Shown piece by piece: positions 41,900 through 52,538 of a DNA stretch of 64,000 nucleotides. The DNA is from Klenkia sesuvii (GTDB lineage: Bacteria > Actinomycetota > Actinomycetes > Mycobacteriales > Geodermatophilaceae). The notes beneath the pieces are model-generated. The model was not told the DNA's origin. It did no database searches and worked only from the letters and a program-made list of their open reading frames with translations. Within the stretch, counting starts at the first letter, position 1. Each line of letters starts with the position of its first letter. A program made the position numbers and the translations under genes. The stretch covers positions 124,001 to 188,000 of the forward strand of contig NZ_JBAPLU010000005.1 of the NCBI RefSeq assembly GCF_037083825.1. The letters run 5' to 3'.

Positions 41900-42199
41900 T
41901 CAGGCGCAGTCGCGGCAGACCAGCCGGTCGCCCTTGGTGCTGGCCAGCCGGCTGCGGTGGTGCACCAGGAAGCAGCTCGAGCAGGTGAACTCGTCCTCCT
42001 GCTTGGGCAGCACGCGGACGGTGAGCTCCTCGTTGGACAGGTCTGCGCCCGGGAGCTCGAGCGCCTCGTTGAAGTCGGTCTCGTCGACGTCGACCGAGGA
42101 CGACTGGGCCTCGGCCCGGCGGGCCTTGAGCTCCTCGAGCGAGTCCTCGCCCAGCTCGTCGGCCTCGTTGCGTCGTGGGGCGTCGTAGTCGGTGGCCAT
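41900..42199 (-). CDS. DUF4193 zinc-ribbon-like small protein
   Basis: This 99-residue protein has an N-terminal acidic helix (LGEDSLEELKARRAEA), a central acidic part and a C-terminal four-cysteine site: EFTCSSCFLVHHRSR and LVCRDCA. It resembles the RNA-polymerase-associated zinc ribbons found next to sigma genes, but function is unknown. Rv2699c-type position. The ATG at 42199 has GAGGGGCA upstream. It is first in the leftward DUF4193, hypothetical, dut, DUF3710, OB, DUF3159 operon. The spacer to 42472 shows no other gene. Confidence 0.88.
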   Translation of the reverse strand: MATDYDAPRRNEADELGEDSLEELKARRAEAQSSSVDVDETDFNEALELPGADLSNEELTVRVLPKQEDEFTCSSCFLVHHRSRLASTKGDRLVCRDCA

Positions 42200-42460
42200 G
42201 GTGTGCCCCTCATTCCTTCGTCGTGCGGGCCCTCGGGGACCCGTGTGCTCTGTGCCGCTGCCCCCGGGCCGCCGCGGTCTCGGGCCGGCCGGGGAGCCCC
42301 CGCGGTGGTCTGCCGTCGGGAGTCCGGCAGGGCCCCCAACGTGGCGGGCCCCGCGTTTGTGCCCGTCGGGCGGACGGTCACACGCCGCATCGGGACCGAA
42401 TCGGTGCGTACCGTCCCACAGCCGCGGAGCAGGGGCATCCGGGGCAGGGGCGGCAGAGGT

Positions 42461-42466
42461 TACCCT
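42461..42466 (+). promoter_or_regulatory. -10-like TACCCT upstream of the phosphotransferase gene
   Basis: TACCCT is 6 bases before the ATG at 42473, with no Shine-Dalgarno sequence. It is a probable leaderless promoter. Confidence 0.4.
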
Positions 42467-42472
42467 GCGCCG

Positions 42473-43519
42473 ATGACCGCCATCGTGGGTGCTGATCCGG
42501 GGGTCGTGGGCCCCTACCTGGCCACCGTCCTGGGTGACGAGAAGTGGCAGCAGGTCGACGTCGACCTCATCGCCGCCGGCATGTCCAACCTCACCTACAC
42601 GGTGACCCCCGCCGGTGGCGGACCCGACGACGCGGTCATCCTCCGGCGCCCCCCGACCGGGGCGGTCCTGGCCACCGCGCACGACATGGTCCGTGAGCAC
42701 AAGGTCATCACCGGCCTGGCCGGCACGCCCGTGCCCGTGCCCCGCACGCTGCACCTGTGCACCGACCCCGAGGTGCTGGGCGCGCCGTTCTACGTGATGG
42801 AGCGGGTGGAGGGCGTGCACGTCGTCGACGCGCTGCCGGCCGGCTACGCCGACACCGCACCCGAGCGCCGGGCCCTGGGCGACGGGTTGGTCGACGTCCT
42901 GGCCGACCTGCACTCCGTCGACCCCGCCGCGGTCAGGTTGGCCGACTTCGGCCGGCCCGAGGGGTTCACGGCTCGCCAGGTGCGCCGCTGGACCACCCAG
43001 TGGGAGGCCACCCGCGACACCGACCGGCCCGGGCTGGACGCCCTGGCCGCCCGGTTGGCCGCGACCGTGCCGGCCACGCAGCGGTCGGGCATCGTCCACG
43101 GCGACTACCGCATGGACAACTGCCTGCTCGACCCGCAGGTGCCGGGCCGGGTGCGGGCGGTCCTCGACTGGGAGATGTCCACCCTCGGCGACCCGCTCAC
43201 CGACCTGGGGATGCTCTTCGTCTACTGGCCGCAGGCCGGTGAGGACCGCGGGGTCGCGCTGTCGGCGGTGACCACCCTGCCCGGGTTCCCCACCCGCGCC
43301 GAGGTGGCCGAGCGCTACGCCGCCCGCACCGGTACCGACCTGGCGCAGCTGCACTGGTACGTCGGGTTCGCCTACTTCAAGTTCGCCGCGATCATCGCCG
43401 GCATCGTGGCCCGGTCGGCCGCGGGCGCGATGGCCGGCAAGGACGCCAGCGGCTACGCGGACAAGATCGACCCCTGCGTGGAGCTCGGACGCGCCGCGCT
43501 CGAGGACGGTGCGGTCTGA
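42473..43519 (+). CDS. Phosphotransferase family (APH/ACAD10-like) protein
   Basis: This 348-residue kinase-like protein shows SNLTYTVTPAGG and VILRRPPTGAVLATAHDMVREHKV in the N-lobe. The catalytic loop is SGIVHGDYRMDNCLLD (HGDxxxxN), and the metal-binding stretch is AVLDWEMSTLGDPLTDLG. ACAD10-like relatives phosphorylate hydroxyacyl-CoA or similar intermediates of fatty-acid breakdown; antibiotic phosphorylation is less likely. It sits between the DUF4193 and cei genes, a position not occupied in mycobacteria, so it may be a lineage-specific insertion. Confidence 0.82.
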   Translation: MTAIVGADPGVVGPYLATVLGDEKWQQVDVDLIAAGMSNLTYTVTPAGGGPDDAVILRRPPTGAVLATAHDMVREHKVITGLAGTPVPVPRTLHLCTDPEVLGAPFYVMERVEGVHVVDALPAGYADTAPERRALGDGLVDVLADLHSVDPAAVRLADFGRPEGFTARQVRRWTTQWEATRDTDRPGLDALAARLAATVPATQRSGIVHGDYRMDNCLLDPQVPGRVRAVLDWEMSTLGDPLTDLGMLFVYWPQAGEDRGVALSAVTTLPGFPTRAEVAERYAARTGTDLAQLHWYVGFAYFKFAAIIAGIVARSAAGAMAGKDASGYADKIDPCVELGRAALEDGAV

Positions 43520-43535
43520 CCAGCGTGGCCGGCAC

Positions 43536-43541
43536 TAGGCT
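43536..43541 (+). promoter_or_regulatory. -10-like TAGGCT upstream of cei
   Basis: TAGGCT lies about 50 bases before the TTG start at 43593, consistent with a short leader. No -35 is evident. Confidence 0.3.
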
Positions 43542-43592
43542 CGCCGCGGTCACCGTCGGCCACGACGCGGAGTGCAGCCCAGGGGAGCGCAG

Positions 43593-44129
43593 TTGAGCGA
43601 GACCACCGATCGTCGGCCGGCCCGCCCCCGGCGCGACCGTCGACCGATCATCCCGCTGGTCTTCCTGCTGGTGCTGGCCGTCCTGGCCCTCGGGGTGTGG
43701 TGGAACGTGTTCCGCGACGCCGCCGCCACCGACCGCGAGGCCGCCGCGGCCTGCTCCAGCGCCGCCCAGGCCCCGCCCTCCCTCGACCCCTCCACCGTCG
43801 AGCTGCGGGTGCTCAACGCGACGAGCACCGCGGGCCTGGCCCAGACGGTCGCCACGACCATGCAGTCGCGCGGGTTCGTGGTCACCGAGTTCGCCAACGA
43901 CCCCACGGGGCGTGAGGTGACCGGCGTCGGCGAGCTGCGGTTCGGTCCGCGCGGCGCCGAGGCCGCCCGCTACACCGAGCTCTTCCTCCCGGGCGCGACC
44001 GAGTACCAGGACACCCGGGCCACCGCGGTGGTCGACCTGGTGGTCGGCCCCGACTTCACCGAGCTGGCCACGCCCGAGGACGTGGCCGCCGCCCTCACCC
44101 CGGCGGCGAGCGCCTCCGCCGCCTGCTGA
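43593..44129 (+). CDS. cei: Envelope integrity protein Cei (LytR C-terminal domain)
   Basis: This 178-residue membrane-anchored protein has an Arg-rich cytoplasmic tip, one membrane helix (IIPLVFLLVLAVLALGVWW), and an extracytoplasmic LytR_C domain (VELRVLNATSTAGLAQTVAT, TEFANDPTGREV, VDLVVGPDF). Mycobacterial Cei (Rv2700) protects envelope integrity; function here is by homology. The TTG at 43593 has AGGGGAG 5-6 bases upstream; an in-frame GTG at 43572 lacks such a site. It lies upstream and convergent to suhB, as in mycobacteria. Confidence 0.85.
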   Translation: MSETTDRRPARPRRDRRPIIPLVFLLVLAVLALGVWWNVFRDAAATDREAAAACSSAAQAPPSLDPSTVELRVLNATSTAGLAQTVATTMQSRGFVVTEFANDPTGREVTGVGELRFGPRGAEAARYTELFLPGATEYQDTRATAVVDLVVGPDFTELATPEDVAAALTPAASASAAC

Positions 44130-44141
44130 CCCGCCCCGGGC

Positions 44142-44963
44142 TCAGCCCTGGGCGTGCAGCTGGGCGAGGAGGGCGTCGAGCTCGTCGGCCACCCCCGGCG
44201 GGAACGCCTGCACCAGCGGGTCCCCGACGCCGTGGCCCTCGCTGACCCGCACCACGAGACCGGCCTCGGCGGCCACCAGGGCAGCCGCCGTCCAGTCCCA
44301 GGGCTTGAGGTCGAGCTGGTAGTAGGCGTCGACCCGGCCCGCCGCGGCCAGGCACAGCTCCACGGCGGCGGAGCCGAACCGGCGCACGTCGCGCACCAGG
44401 GGCAGCAGCCCGGCCAGCACCCGGCCCTGCCGACCGCGGATGCCGGCGTCGTAGGCGAAGCCGGTGGCCACCAGCGTCTGGGCGACCGAGACCGGGGCCG
44501 AGGCCTGCAGCGGCGTGGTCACCCCGTCCCGGGTCGACCACGCACCACGCCCCCGGACGGCGGCGAAGGTCTCCCCCGCCGCGACGTCGACCACCACCCC
44601 GACCTCGGTGGTGCCCTCGACCTCGGCGGCGATGCAGACGGCAAAGGAGTCCAGCCCGTAGAGGAAGTTGACCGTGCCGTCGATGGGGTCCACCACCCAC
44701 CGGACGCCGCTGGTGCCGGTGCGGGAGGTTCCCTCCTCCCCCAGCACGCCGTCGTCGGGGCGGGCACCCAGCAACCGCGCCACGACCAGCTGCTCGCTGG
44801 CCCGGTCCACGGCGGTCACGACGTCCACCGGGTTGCTCTTGGTGTCCACGTGGTCGGCGGCGCCCGAGCGGCCGGCGCGCACCAGGTCGGCGGCGGGCTC
44901 CGCGGTGGTGAGGGCGAGGGTGAGCAGCTCGTCGGCGAGGGGGTGGACGTCGCGGGTGGTCAC
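44142..44963 (-). CDS. suhB: Inositol monophosphatase family protein SuhB
   Basis: This 273-residue Mg2+-dependent phosphatase has the metal-binding blocks LGEEGTSRTG and WVVDPIDGTVNFLYG (DPIDGT), and WDWTAAALVAAEAGLVV near the C-terminus. It releases inositol for phosphatidylinositol-derived lipids or mycothiol. The GTG at 44963 begins VTTRDVHPLADELL; longer readings would extend into ppgK on the other strand. It is divergent from ppgK by 63 bases. Confidence 0.9.
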   Translation of the reverse strand: MTTRDVHPLADELLTLALTTAEPAADLVRAGRSGAADHVDTKSNPVDVVTAVDRASEQLVVARLLGARPDDGVLGEEGTSRTGTSGVRWVVDPIDGTVNFLYGLDSFAVCIAAEVEGTTEVGVVVDVAAGETFAAVRGRGAWSTRDGVTTPLQASAPVSVAQTLVATGFAYDAGIRGRQGRVLAGLLPLVRDVRRFGSAAVELCLAAAGRVDAYYQLDLKPWDWTAAALVAAEAGLVVRVSEGHGVGDPLVQAFPPGVADELDALLAQLHAQG

Positions 44964-45014
44964 GTCGGGGGATCCTGCCGCACCGCCGCCGTCCCGCGGG
45001 GCTACCCGGGTCAC

Positions 45015-45020
45015 TAGCCT
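45015..45020 (+). promoter_or_regulatory. -10-like TAGCCT upstream of ppgK
   Basis: TAGCCT is 6 bases before GTG 45027 with no Shine-Dalgarno sequence. It is a probable leaderless promoter. Confidence 0.4.
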
Positions 45021-45026
45021 GTCGGC

Positions 45027-45770
<744 letters not shown>

Positions 45771-45837
45771 CCGGGCACCGCGCCGCTTGCGGGGCGGCTG
45801 CGTACCGGATCCCCCGCGACCGGGGCGTGATGCTCGC

Positions 45838-45843
45838 TACAAT
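45838..45843 (+). promoter_or_regulatory. Candidate -10 element TACAAT of sigA
   Basis: TACAAT is a close match to the sigma-A consensus and would give an untranslated leader of about 70 bases before GTG 45919. The expected -35 position is GC-rich and not a match. Confidence 0.45.
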
Positions 45844-45918
45844 GGCGCCGTCCTCCTGCGGTCCCCGGGCCCGCCCGGCCGCACCCGGGGACGCGTCGCT
45901 GCACGGGAAGGAACGCGA

Positions 45919-47148
<1,230 letters not shown>

Positions 47149-47156
47149 CAGAAGGA

Positions 47157-47206
47157 CCCCCTCGCCCCCACCACTCGCACGCTCGCGGCGGGCCCCTGCG
47201 AGGGGG
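47157..47206 (+). terminator. Hairpin terminator after sigA
   Basis: CCCCCTCGC at 47157-47165 pairs with GCGAGGGGG at 47198-47206, with a 32-base loop. It begins 9 bases after the stop and is preceded by TGACAGAAGGACCCC, identical to the sequence after sigB. Confidence 0.7.
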
Positions 47207-47514
47207 CGGGGGTCACGAAGTCATCACATGTGGCTGTGGGATCTGGTCGTGCGGGGTTGACGGCGGCACCGCGGGGGCATCGGTTGTAGCGTGGAGCCGT
47301 CCAGAGAGTAGCGGAACCACGTACCACCGTTCGACCCAGTGCGATCCCCTGCTCACCCGCTCCACCCTCAGGTCCAGGTACCACCCGGCGCACCTCACCC
47401 GGCGCGTCGAGCGGCAGCTGGGCCGGATCGGGAACACCGGGGGTCATCCTGGCGCTGTGCAGGAGGCCGATCCGCGAACGCGGGTCCGTGCGACGGAGAG
47501 CGAGTGATGACCAG
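47207..47514 (+). other. Gene-free spacer before the DUF7455 gene
   Basis: About 300 bases hold no convincing gene on either strand. A TTGACG at 47257-47262 resembles a -35, but the nearest -10-like TAGCGT (47287-47292) is too far away (24 bases), so no promoter is called. The DUF7455 mRNA leader probably lies here. Confidence 0.5.
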
Positions 47515-47730
47515 ATGAGCCAGACCCTGACGACGAGCCCTGCCACCGATGACCTGGTCGTTCCCTTCCACTGCGACCGCTGCGGCGCGCTGGCCAAGGT
47601 CCGGGTCGTGCTCGCGAGCGGCAGCGACCTCGTCTTCTGCGGGCACCACGCCCGCGCCTACGACGCCAAGCTCCGCGACATCGCCGTCGACATCATCGAC
47701 ACCGAGCGCGAGCAGCCCGTCCCCGCCTGA
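47515..47730 (+). CDS. DUF7455 small zinc-finger-like protein
   Basis: This 71-residue protein has CDRCGALAKVRVVLASG and DLVFCGHHARAYDAKL: a CxxC pair and a CxHH site that may bind one zinc ion. It is a common actinobacterial small protein of unknown function near sigA. The ATG at 47515 is chosen to give the family N-terminus; GTG/ATG codons upstream in the same frame add nine basic residues. It is followed by a strong hairpin. Confidence 0.75.
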   Translation: MSQTLTTSPATDDLVVPFHCDRCGALAKVRVVLASGSDLVFCGHHARAYDAKLRDIAVDIIDTEREQPVPA

Positions 47731-47771
47731 CCGAGGCGCTATCGTCGCGGACAGCGATGAAGCGAGCACAT

Positions 47772-47815
47772 GACGACGCCGCCGGCGCGCCCATCCGGGA
47801 GCCGGCGGCGTCGTC
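47772..47815 (+). terminator. 15-bp stem hairpin after the DUF7455 gene
   Basis: GACGACGCCGCCGGC at 47772-47786 is the perfect reverse complement of 47801-47815, with a 14-base loop. It lies 41 bases after the stop and includes the false ATG at 47770 used by a longer reading of the VanW gene. Confidence 0.75.
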
Positions 47816-47865
47816 GTGCGCGGGGTGACCACCCCGCCCGACCGACAGCGAGCGTGACCCCCCCG

Positions 47866-50391
47866 ATGAGCGACGAGACGCCCCGGCCCGAGCGGGACGG
47901 CACGCCCGACGAGGCGGCCGGCACCGACCGGACCGCCCGATTGCAGCCCGACGGCACCATCGGGTCCGGACGCCCCACCGCCCCGGGCGGCGTAGCCCGT
48001 CCTCAGCCCCCCGCCGCGGGCTGGGGTGGCCAGACCCCCGAGCCGGTGCACCCGCTCGGCCAGCCGTTGCCGGTCAACCCGCGCCGCCGCGACGCCGACG
48101 CCGACGCCCCGCAGCCCGCGTCCGACGACGACGCCCCCACCGGGCGCATCTCCCCCGCGGCCGTGCCGCCCACCGCGACGACGCCCGAGCCGCCCGAGCC
48201 CGACGCCGACGACGCCACAGCGCCCGAGGCGGCGGGCCCCGAGGACACGACCGACGACCACGCCGAGGTCCCGGTCGCCCGGCAGGACGGCGACACCCCC
48301 TCCGGCGCCGTCCCCCCGGCTGCGGGTGGCGACCGGCAGGACCAGCCGCGCGACGGCAGCGACGAGGACGACGAGCACGCCACCTCGCTCCTCCCCGCCG
48401 TCCAGGACCCGCCGACCCCGGCCGGCCGCGAGGACGAGCCGCGCGCCGAGGACCCGGCCGACCACCCCGGCGAGCAGCCGGACGACGAACCACCCACGGC
48501 CGCCGTCCCGACCGTCACCGACCACGACCCCGCTCCCGGACCCGAGCACGACACCCCGGTGGGCAGCTTCTCCCTCGTGGGGCCGGCGGAGCCCGGGCGC
48601 AGCCGGTGGCGGCGACCGGCCGTGCTGGTGCCGCTGGGCGTGCTCGCGGTGCTCGGCATCGCCTACGGCGTGGACCTGGCGGTGGCCGGCGACGACGTGC
48701 CGCGCAGCACGATGGTCGCCGGCGTCGAGATCGGGGGCCTGTCCCCGGCCGCCGCGGCCGCGACGCTGGAGGAGCAGCTGGCTCCGCGGGTGACCGCCGA
48801 CCACGTGATCATCGCCGACGACGTGCAGGGGGTCCTGTCCCCCGCCACGGCCGGCATCACCCTCGACGTCGACGCCACCGTCGACGCGGCGTCCGGTCAA
48901 CCGCTGAACCCCTGGACGCGGCTGGTGTCTCTGTTCACGGAGCGCGCCGTCGAACCGGTGATCACCGGCGAGGAGACGGCGCTGGCCGCGCAGATCGACG
49001 CGTTCGCCGAGACGGTCGACCGCGCCCCGGCCGACGCCACGATCTCCGTGCAGGGCACCGACGCCACCGTCGTCCCGCCGGTGACCGGCCGCCAGCTGGA
49101 CCGCGAGGGCGCCGGTGAGGCCGTCACCGAGGCCCTGTCCTCGGGGGGTGACCCCGAGACGCCGATCGAGCTGCCGGTGGACACGACCGAGGTGCAGGTC
49201 GACGAGGCAGCCGCCCAGCGCGCGCTGGAGGAGGTCGTCACGCCGGCGCTGGCCGCCCCGGTCACCGTGCGCGGCGACGACGGCACCTCTGCCGAGATCG
49301 AGCCCGAGGGCATCGCGTCGGCCCTGCGGTTCGCCGCGGGCGAGGACGGCGAGCTCGCCGTGACGCTGGACCCCGCCAGCCTGCAGACCGCCCTCGGCGA
49401 CCAGCTGGGTGAGTTCGGCACGCCGGCCCAGGACGCCTCGTTCCGGATCAGCGGCGACACGATCGCGGTGGTCCCCTCGGTGGAGGGCACCGGCGTCGAC
49501 CCCGCCGCGCTGGCCGAGGCGATGCGCCCGGTGCTGGTCGAGCCTGCGCCGCGCGAGGTGACCGCCAGCCTCGGCGCGGTCCCGGCCGACTTCACCACCG
49601 ACGAGGCCAACGCCCTGGGCATCGTCGAGCCGATCAGCTCGTTCACCACGAACTTCACGAACTCGGCCAGCGGCACCAACATCCGCGTGGTGGCCGAGTT
49701 CGTCGACGGCGCGGTCGTGCTGCCGGGCGAGACGTTCAGCCTGAACGGCTACACCGGCCCCCGCGGCGAGGCCCAGGGGTACGTGCCGGCCGGCGTCATC
49801 AACAACGGCGAGTTCACCCAGGCGGTCGGCGGCGGGATCAGCCAGTTCGCCACCACGATGTTCAACGCGGTGTTCTTCGGCGGGCTCGAGGACGTCTACC
49901 ACAAGCCGCACAGCTACTACATCAGCCGCTACCCGGCCGGCCGCGAGGCGACGGTCTACTACGACTCGATCGACCTGAAGTGGCGCAACGACAGCGAGAC
50001 CGGCATCTACGTGCAGACCGAGTGGGTGCCCGGCTCGATCACGGTGACCTTCTGGGGCACCAAGCGCTACGACGTCGAGTCGGTGAGCAGCAACCGCTAC
50101 AACGTGCGGACCCCGGTCGTGCAGGAGAAGCCCGACGACGGCAACTGCAACCCGCAGGGCGGCGCCAACGGCTTCGACGTCACCGTGACCCGCATCTTCT
50201 CCGACCCGACCACCGGCGCCCAGCTGCGCACCGAGGACTTCAACACCCGGTACGCGGCCGAGCCGGTGATCCGGTGCGTCCCGGTGCCCGAGCCGGCACC
50301 GGCGTCCACGGCCCCGGGTGCGCCCGCGCAGCCCACCGGTCGCCGGCCCCGCTCGGTCCCCCGCCCGTCGCCGCGGTCGTCCCGGTCCTGA
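47866..50391 (+). CDS. VanW family membrane protein with long disordered cytoplasmic region
   Basis: This 841-residue protein has a very acidic, Pro-rich cytoplasmic region (about 1-240), one membrane helix (RPAVLVPLGVLAVLGIAYGV, about 250) and an extracytoplasmic part. Two PG_binding_4-like repeats precede the VanW domain (about 600-740: ISSFTTNFTNSASGTNIRV, LPGETFSLNGYTGPRGEAQG, GGGISQFATTMFNAVFF). A Pro/Arg-rich tail ends it. VanW proteins are linked to peptidoglycan, but their reaction is unproven. ATG 47866 is preferred; upstream in-frame starts lie within the terminator hairpin. Confidence 0.85.
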   Translation: MSDETPRPERDGTPDEAAGTDRTARLQPDGTIGSGRPTAPGGVARPQPPAAGWGGQTPEPVHPLGQPLPVNPRRRDADADAPQPASDDDAPTGRISPAAVPPTATTPEPPEPDADDATAPEAAGPEDTTDDHAEVPVARQDGDTPSGAVPPAAGGDRQDQPRDGSDEDDEHATSLLPAVQDPPTPAGREDEPRAEDPADHPGEQPDDEPPTAAVPTVTDHDPAPGPEHDTPVGSFSLVGPAEPGRSRWRRPAVLVPLGVLAVLGIAYGVDLAVAGDDVPRSTMVAGVEIGGLSPAAAAATLEEQLAPRVTADHVIIADDVQGVLSPATAGITLDVDATVDAASGQPLNPWTRLVSLFTERAVEPVITGEETALAAQIDAFAETVDRAPADATISVQGTDATVVPPVTGRQLDREGAGEAVTEALSSGGDPETPIELPVDTTEVQVDEAAAQRALEEVVTPALAAPVTVRGDDGTSAEIEPEGIASALRFAAGEDGELAVTLDPASLQTALGDQLGEFGTPAQDASFRISGDTIAVVPSVEGTGVDPAALAEAMRPVLVEPAPREVTASLGAVPADFTTDEANALGIVEPISSFTTNFTNSASGTNIRVVAEFVDGAVVLPGETFSLNGYTGPRGEAQGYVPAGVINNGEFTQAVGGGISQFATTMFNAVFFGGLEDVYHKPHSYYISRYPAGREATVYYDSIDLKWRNDSETGIYVQTEWVPGSITVTFWGTKRYDVESVSSNRYNVRTPVVQEKPDDGNCNPQGGANGFDVTVTRIFSDPTTGAQLRTEDFNTRYAAEPVIRCVPVPEPAPASTAPGAPAQPTGRRPRSVPRPSPRSSRS

Positions 50392-50447
50392 CCCGTCCGG
50401 GTGGGCGCGCCGACACGCCAGGACGCCGACTCGGGCACACTGGACCG

Positions 50448-51545
50448 GTGGCGACCGTCCTCCCCCCGGGGTCACCGGCCCCCGCCGGTGGCGTGGACGG
50501 GCGCGCGCCCGGCGTGGTCCCCGGCGCCGGTGACGACGACCCCGCCCGGGACGTCGACCCCGAGCCCACGGGGGGCAGGTGGCGACCGCGCGCGGTGGTC
50601 GCCCGGATGCCCGCCTTCCTGCGGGTGCCGTTGCAGGTGCTCGGCCGCACCGTGGCCAAGGCCTGGCAGGACCGCATCCTGGGGTTGTCGGCGGAGGCGT
50701 CGTTCTGGCAGATCCTGTCGGTCCCGCCGCTGCTGATCGGGCTGCTGGGGTCGCTGGGCTACCTGAGCGCGTTCATCGGCGAGGCCGCGGTCAAGGAGAT
50801 CGAGGCGAGACTGGTGGAGCTGGCCTCGGAGGCGCTGACCCCGGGGGTCGTCGAGAGCCTCGTCCAGCCCACGCTGACCGACATCCTCAACTCGGGCCGC
50901 CTCGATGTCGTCAGCCTGGGCTTCCTGCTGTCCCTCTGGGCCGGGTCGTCGGGCGTGGCCACCTTCATGAACACCAGCGTCATCGCCTACGACCAGCGCG
51001 ACGTGCGCGGCCCGATCCGCACCCGGCTGATGGCCCTGGGGTTGTTCATCATCGCGCTGGCGGTGGCCGTGCTGTCGCTGCCGCTGCTGGTGCTGGGCCG
51101 CACCGCACTGGTCGCACTGCTGCCGACGGACTACCAGGGCACCGCGACCCTGCTGGTCAACGCGGTCTACTGGCCGCTGGTGCTCATCGTCCTGGTGCTG
51201 GCACTGACGAGCTTCTACCACGTGACGCTGCCGCGCCGGCTCCCGTGGGTGCGGCACCTGCTGGGGGCGGCGTTGGCGGCGGGGTTCTTCATCTCGGCGG
51301 CGCTGGTGCTGCGCACCTACGTCGCCGACGTGCTCACCACGGCACTGCCCTACGGGGCGCTGGCCGCGCCGATCGCCGCGTTGCTGTTCTGCTTCTTCCT
51401 CGGCATGGCGATCCTGCTGGGTGCCGAGCTCAACGCGACGGTGGAGGCGCGGTGGCCCTCGGGGCAGCGCCGGCACGACCGCCGGCGCCGTCGTCGCCGG
51501 GCCGCCAAGATCGAGCTGGAGGCCCGCAAGCTCGGCCTCAGGTGA
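50448..51545 (+). CDS. YihY/BrkB family membrane protein
   Basis: This 365-residue protein has six hydrophobic segments (QILSVPPLLIGLLGSLGYL, FLLSLWAGSSGVATFMNTSV, MALGLFIIALAVAVLSLPLL, VYWPLVLIVLVLALTSFYHV, LLGAALAAGFFISAALVL, ALAAPIAALLFCFFLGMAIL) in the YihY pattern. The family motifs AKAWQDRILGLSAEASFWQI at the start and LLGAELNATVE at the end are clear. The tail is very basic. Function is unknown; the family is often misnamed ribonuclease BN. CACACT lies 6 bases before the GTG. Same position as Rv2707. Confidence 0.88.
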   Translation: MATVLPPGSPAPAGGVDGRAPGVVPGAGDDDPARDVDPEPTGGRWRPRAVVARMPAFLRVPLQVLGRTVAKAWQDRILGLSAEASFWQILSVPPLLIGLLGSLGYLSAFIGEAAVKEIEARLVELASEALTPGVVESLVQPTLTDILNSGRLDVVSLGFLLSLWAGSSGVATFMNTSVIAYDQRDVRGPIRTRLMALGLFIIALAVAVLSLPLLVLGRTALVALLPTDYQGTATLLVNAVYWPLVLIVLVLALTSFYHVTLPRRLPWVRHLLGAALAAGFFISAALVLRTYVADVLTTALPYGALAAPIAALLFCFFLGMAILLGAELNATVEARWPSGQRRHDRRRRRRRAAKIELEARKLGLR

Positions 51546-51576
51546 CGTGCTGGAACGGCGCCGCCGCAGGGACCTG

Positions 51577-51801
51577 CTACTTCTTGAGCTGGGCGTAGAC
51601 CTCCTTGCACGGCTCGCACACGGGGCTGCCGGGCTTGGGGCTCTTGGTCACCGGGAACACCTCGCCGCAGAGCGCCTCGACCAGGGTGCCCATGACCGCG
51701 CTCTCGGCGATCTGGTTCTTCTTCACGTAGTGGAAGACCTCGGGCGGCTCCGAGGTGGTGTCGTGGCGGACGTCCGGGCGTTCCAGGGTCTCGGTGCTCA
51801 C
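51577..51801 (-). CDS. DUF3039 small protein
   Basis: This 74-residue protein reads VFHYVKKNQIAESAVMGTLV, ALCGEVFPVTKSPKPGSPVC and CEPCKEVY; the Cys residues may bind a metal. Function is unknown. It is conserved in actinobacteria next to YihY and DUF3099 (Rv2708c-like). The GTG at 51801 overlaps the DUF3099 stop. Confidence 0.88.
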   Translation of the reverse strand: MSTETLERPDVRHDTTSEPPEVFHYVKKNQIAESAVMGTLVEALCGEVFPVTKSPKPGSPVCEPCKEVYAQLKK

Positions 51802-52142
51802 GGTTCCGAGTCTATGACCCGTCCGCTGCTGGGCCGGCTCTCGAGGATGCGGTCGGGCGCCGGCACCCGGTAGCGGTTGACGTCGAGCTTCTTCTTCGGC
51901 GGCCGGTCGTTGGCCATGACCACCGCGATCCAGGGGAGCACCGTGCCGAGGACGGCGAAGATCGCCATGAGCCAGAGCGTCTGGTAGAAGATCGCCGCCA
52001 GCACCACGCTCACGATGCGGATCAGCATGGTGATCACGTACCGCTTCTTGCGCGCCGCGTGCTGGTCACCCAGGCTCGGCTGGGCCTCCGTGATGAGCAC
52101 CGGCTCGTTGCGGGTCTCGCGGCTCGACGTCACACGACCCAT
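51798..52142 (-). CDS. DUF3099 membrane protein
   Basis: This 114-residue protein has two membrane helices (VITMLIRIVSVVLAAIFYQT and LWLMAIFAVLGTVLPWIAVV) after a polar N-terminus LITEAQPSLGDQHAARKKRY. The C-terminus VNRYRVPAPDRILESR is conserved in the family. Function is unknown. The ATG at 52142 starts MGRVTSSRETRN; a GTG two codons later is also possible. The truncated glycosylase gene lies 49 bases upstream. Confidence 0.85.
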   Translation of the reverse strand: MGRVTSSRETRNEPVLITEAQPSLGDQHAARKKRYVITMLIRIVSVVLAAIFYQTLWLMAIFAVLGTVLPWIAVVMANDRPPKKKLDVNRYRVPAPDRILESRPSSGRVIDSEP

Positions 52143-52191
52143 CGTGCCACCGGTGGGGGCGCCCGCGCCGGGCGTGGCGGGAAATCCCGTT

Positions 52192-52485
52192 TCAGCTGGT
52201 CTTCTTCGCCTTGGCCGCTTTGGACTCCTGCTTGTACGCGCGCACTTCGGCGAGGCTGGTCGGGTCGACGACGTCGGCCACGGACCGCCGGGCGCCCTCG
52301 TCGCCGTAGTCCCCGGCGGCCTCGCGCCAGCCGGGTGGGGTGACGCCGTACTGCTTGCCGAGCAGGGCGACCAGGATCGTGGCCTTCTGCGCGCCGAAGC
52401 CGGGCAGCTCACCGACGCGCTTCAGCAGGGTCGCGCCGTCGGGCGCGTCGGCCCACACCTGCTCGGCCCGGCCGTCCGAGACCCC
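52192..52485 (-). pseudogene. C-terminal fragment of a HhH-GPD DNA glycosylase gene, truncated by the island
   Basis: The frame gives about 97 residues ending at 52192, containing VWADAPDGATLLKRVGELPG, LPGFGAQKATILVALLGKQ and WREAAGDYGDEGARRSVADV, a helix-hairpin-helix and the distal part of a base-excision repair glycosylase of about 190 residues. The first half is absent here: similarity stops near 52485, and upstream DNA is of different composition. The missing N-terminus is at 58593-58672 on the same strand. Without the catalytic middle it is unlikely to be active. Confidence 0.75.
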
Positions 52486-52538
52486 CCATCGATGCGCACC
52501 GGAACTACGCCGTCACGAGTCGCTTGAATGGCTCCCCA

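Noticed and set aside
47257..47292. Promoter TTGACG...TAGCGT for the DUF7455 gene
   Set aside because: The 24-base spacing is outside the normal range.
52192..52458. An intact small HhH protein of 88 residues starting at GTG 52458
   Set aside because: The start falls in the middle of the glycosylase family, no ribosome-binding site precedes it, and the missing N-terminus is found at 58593-58672.
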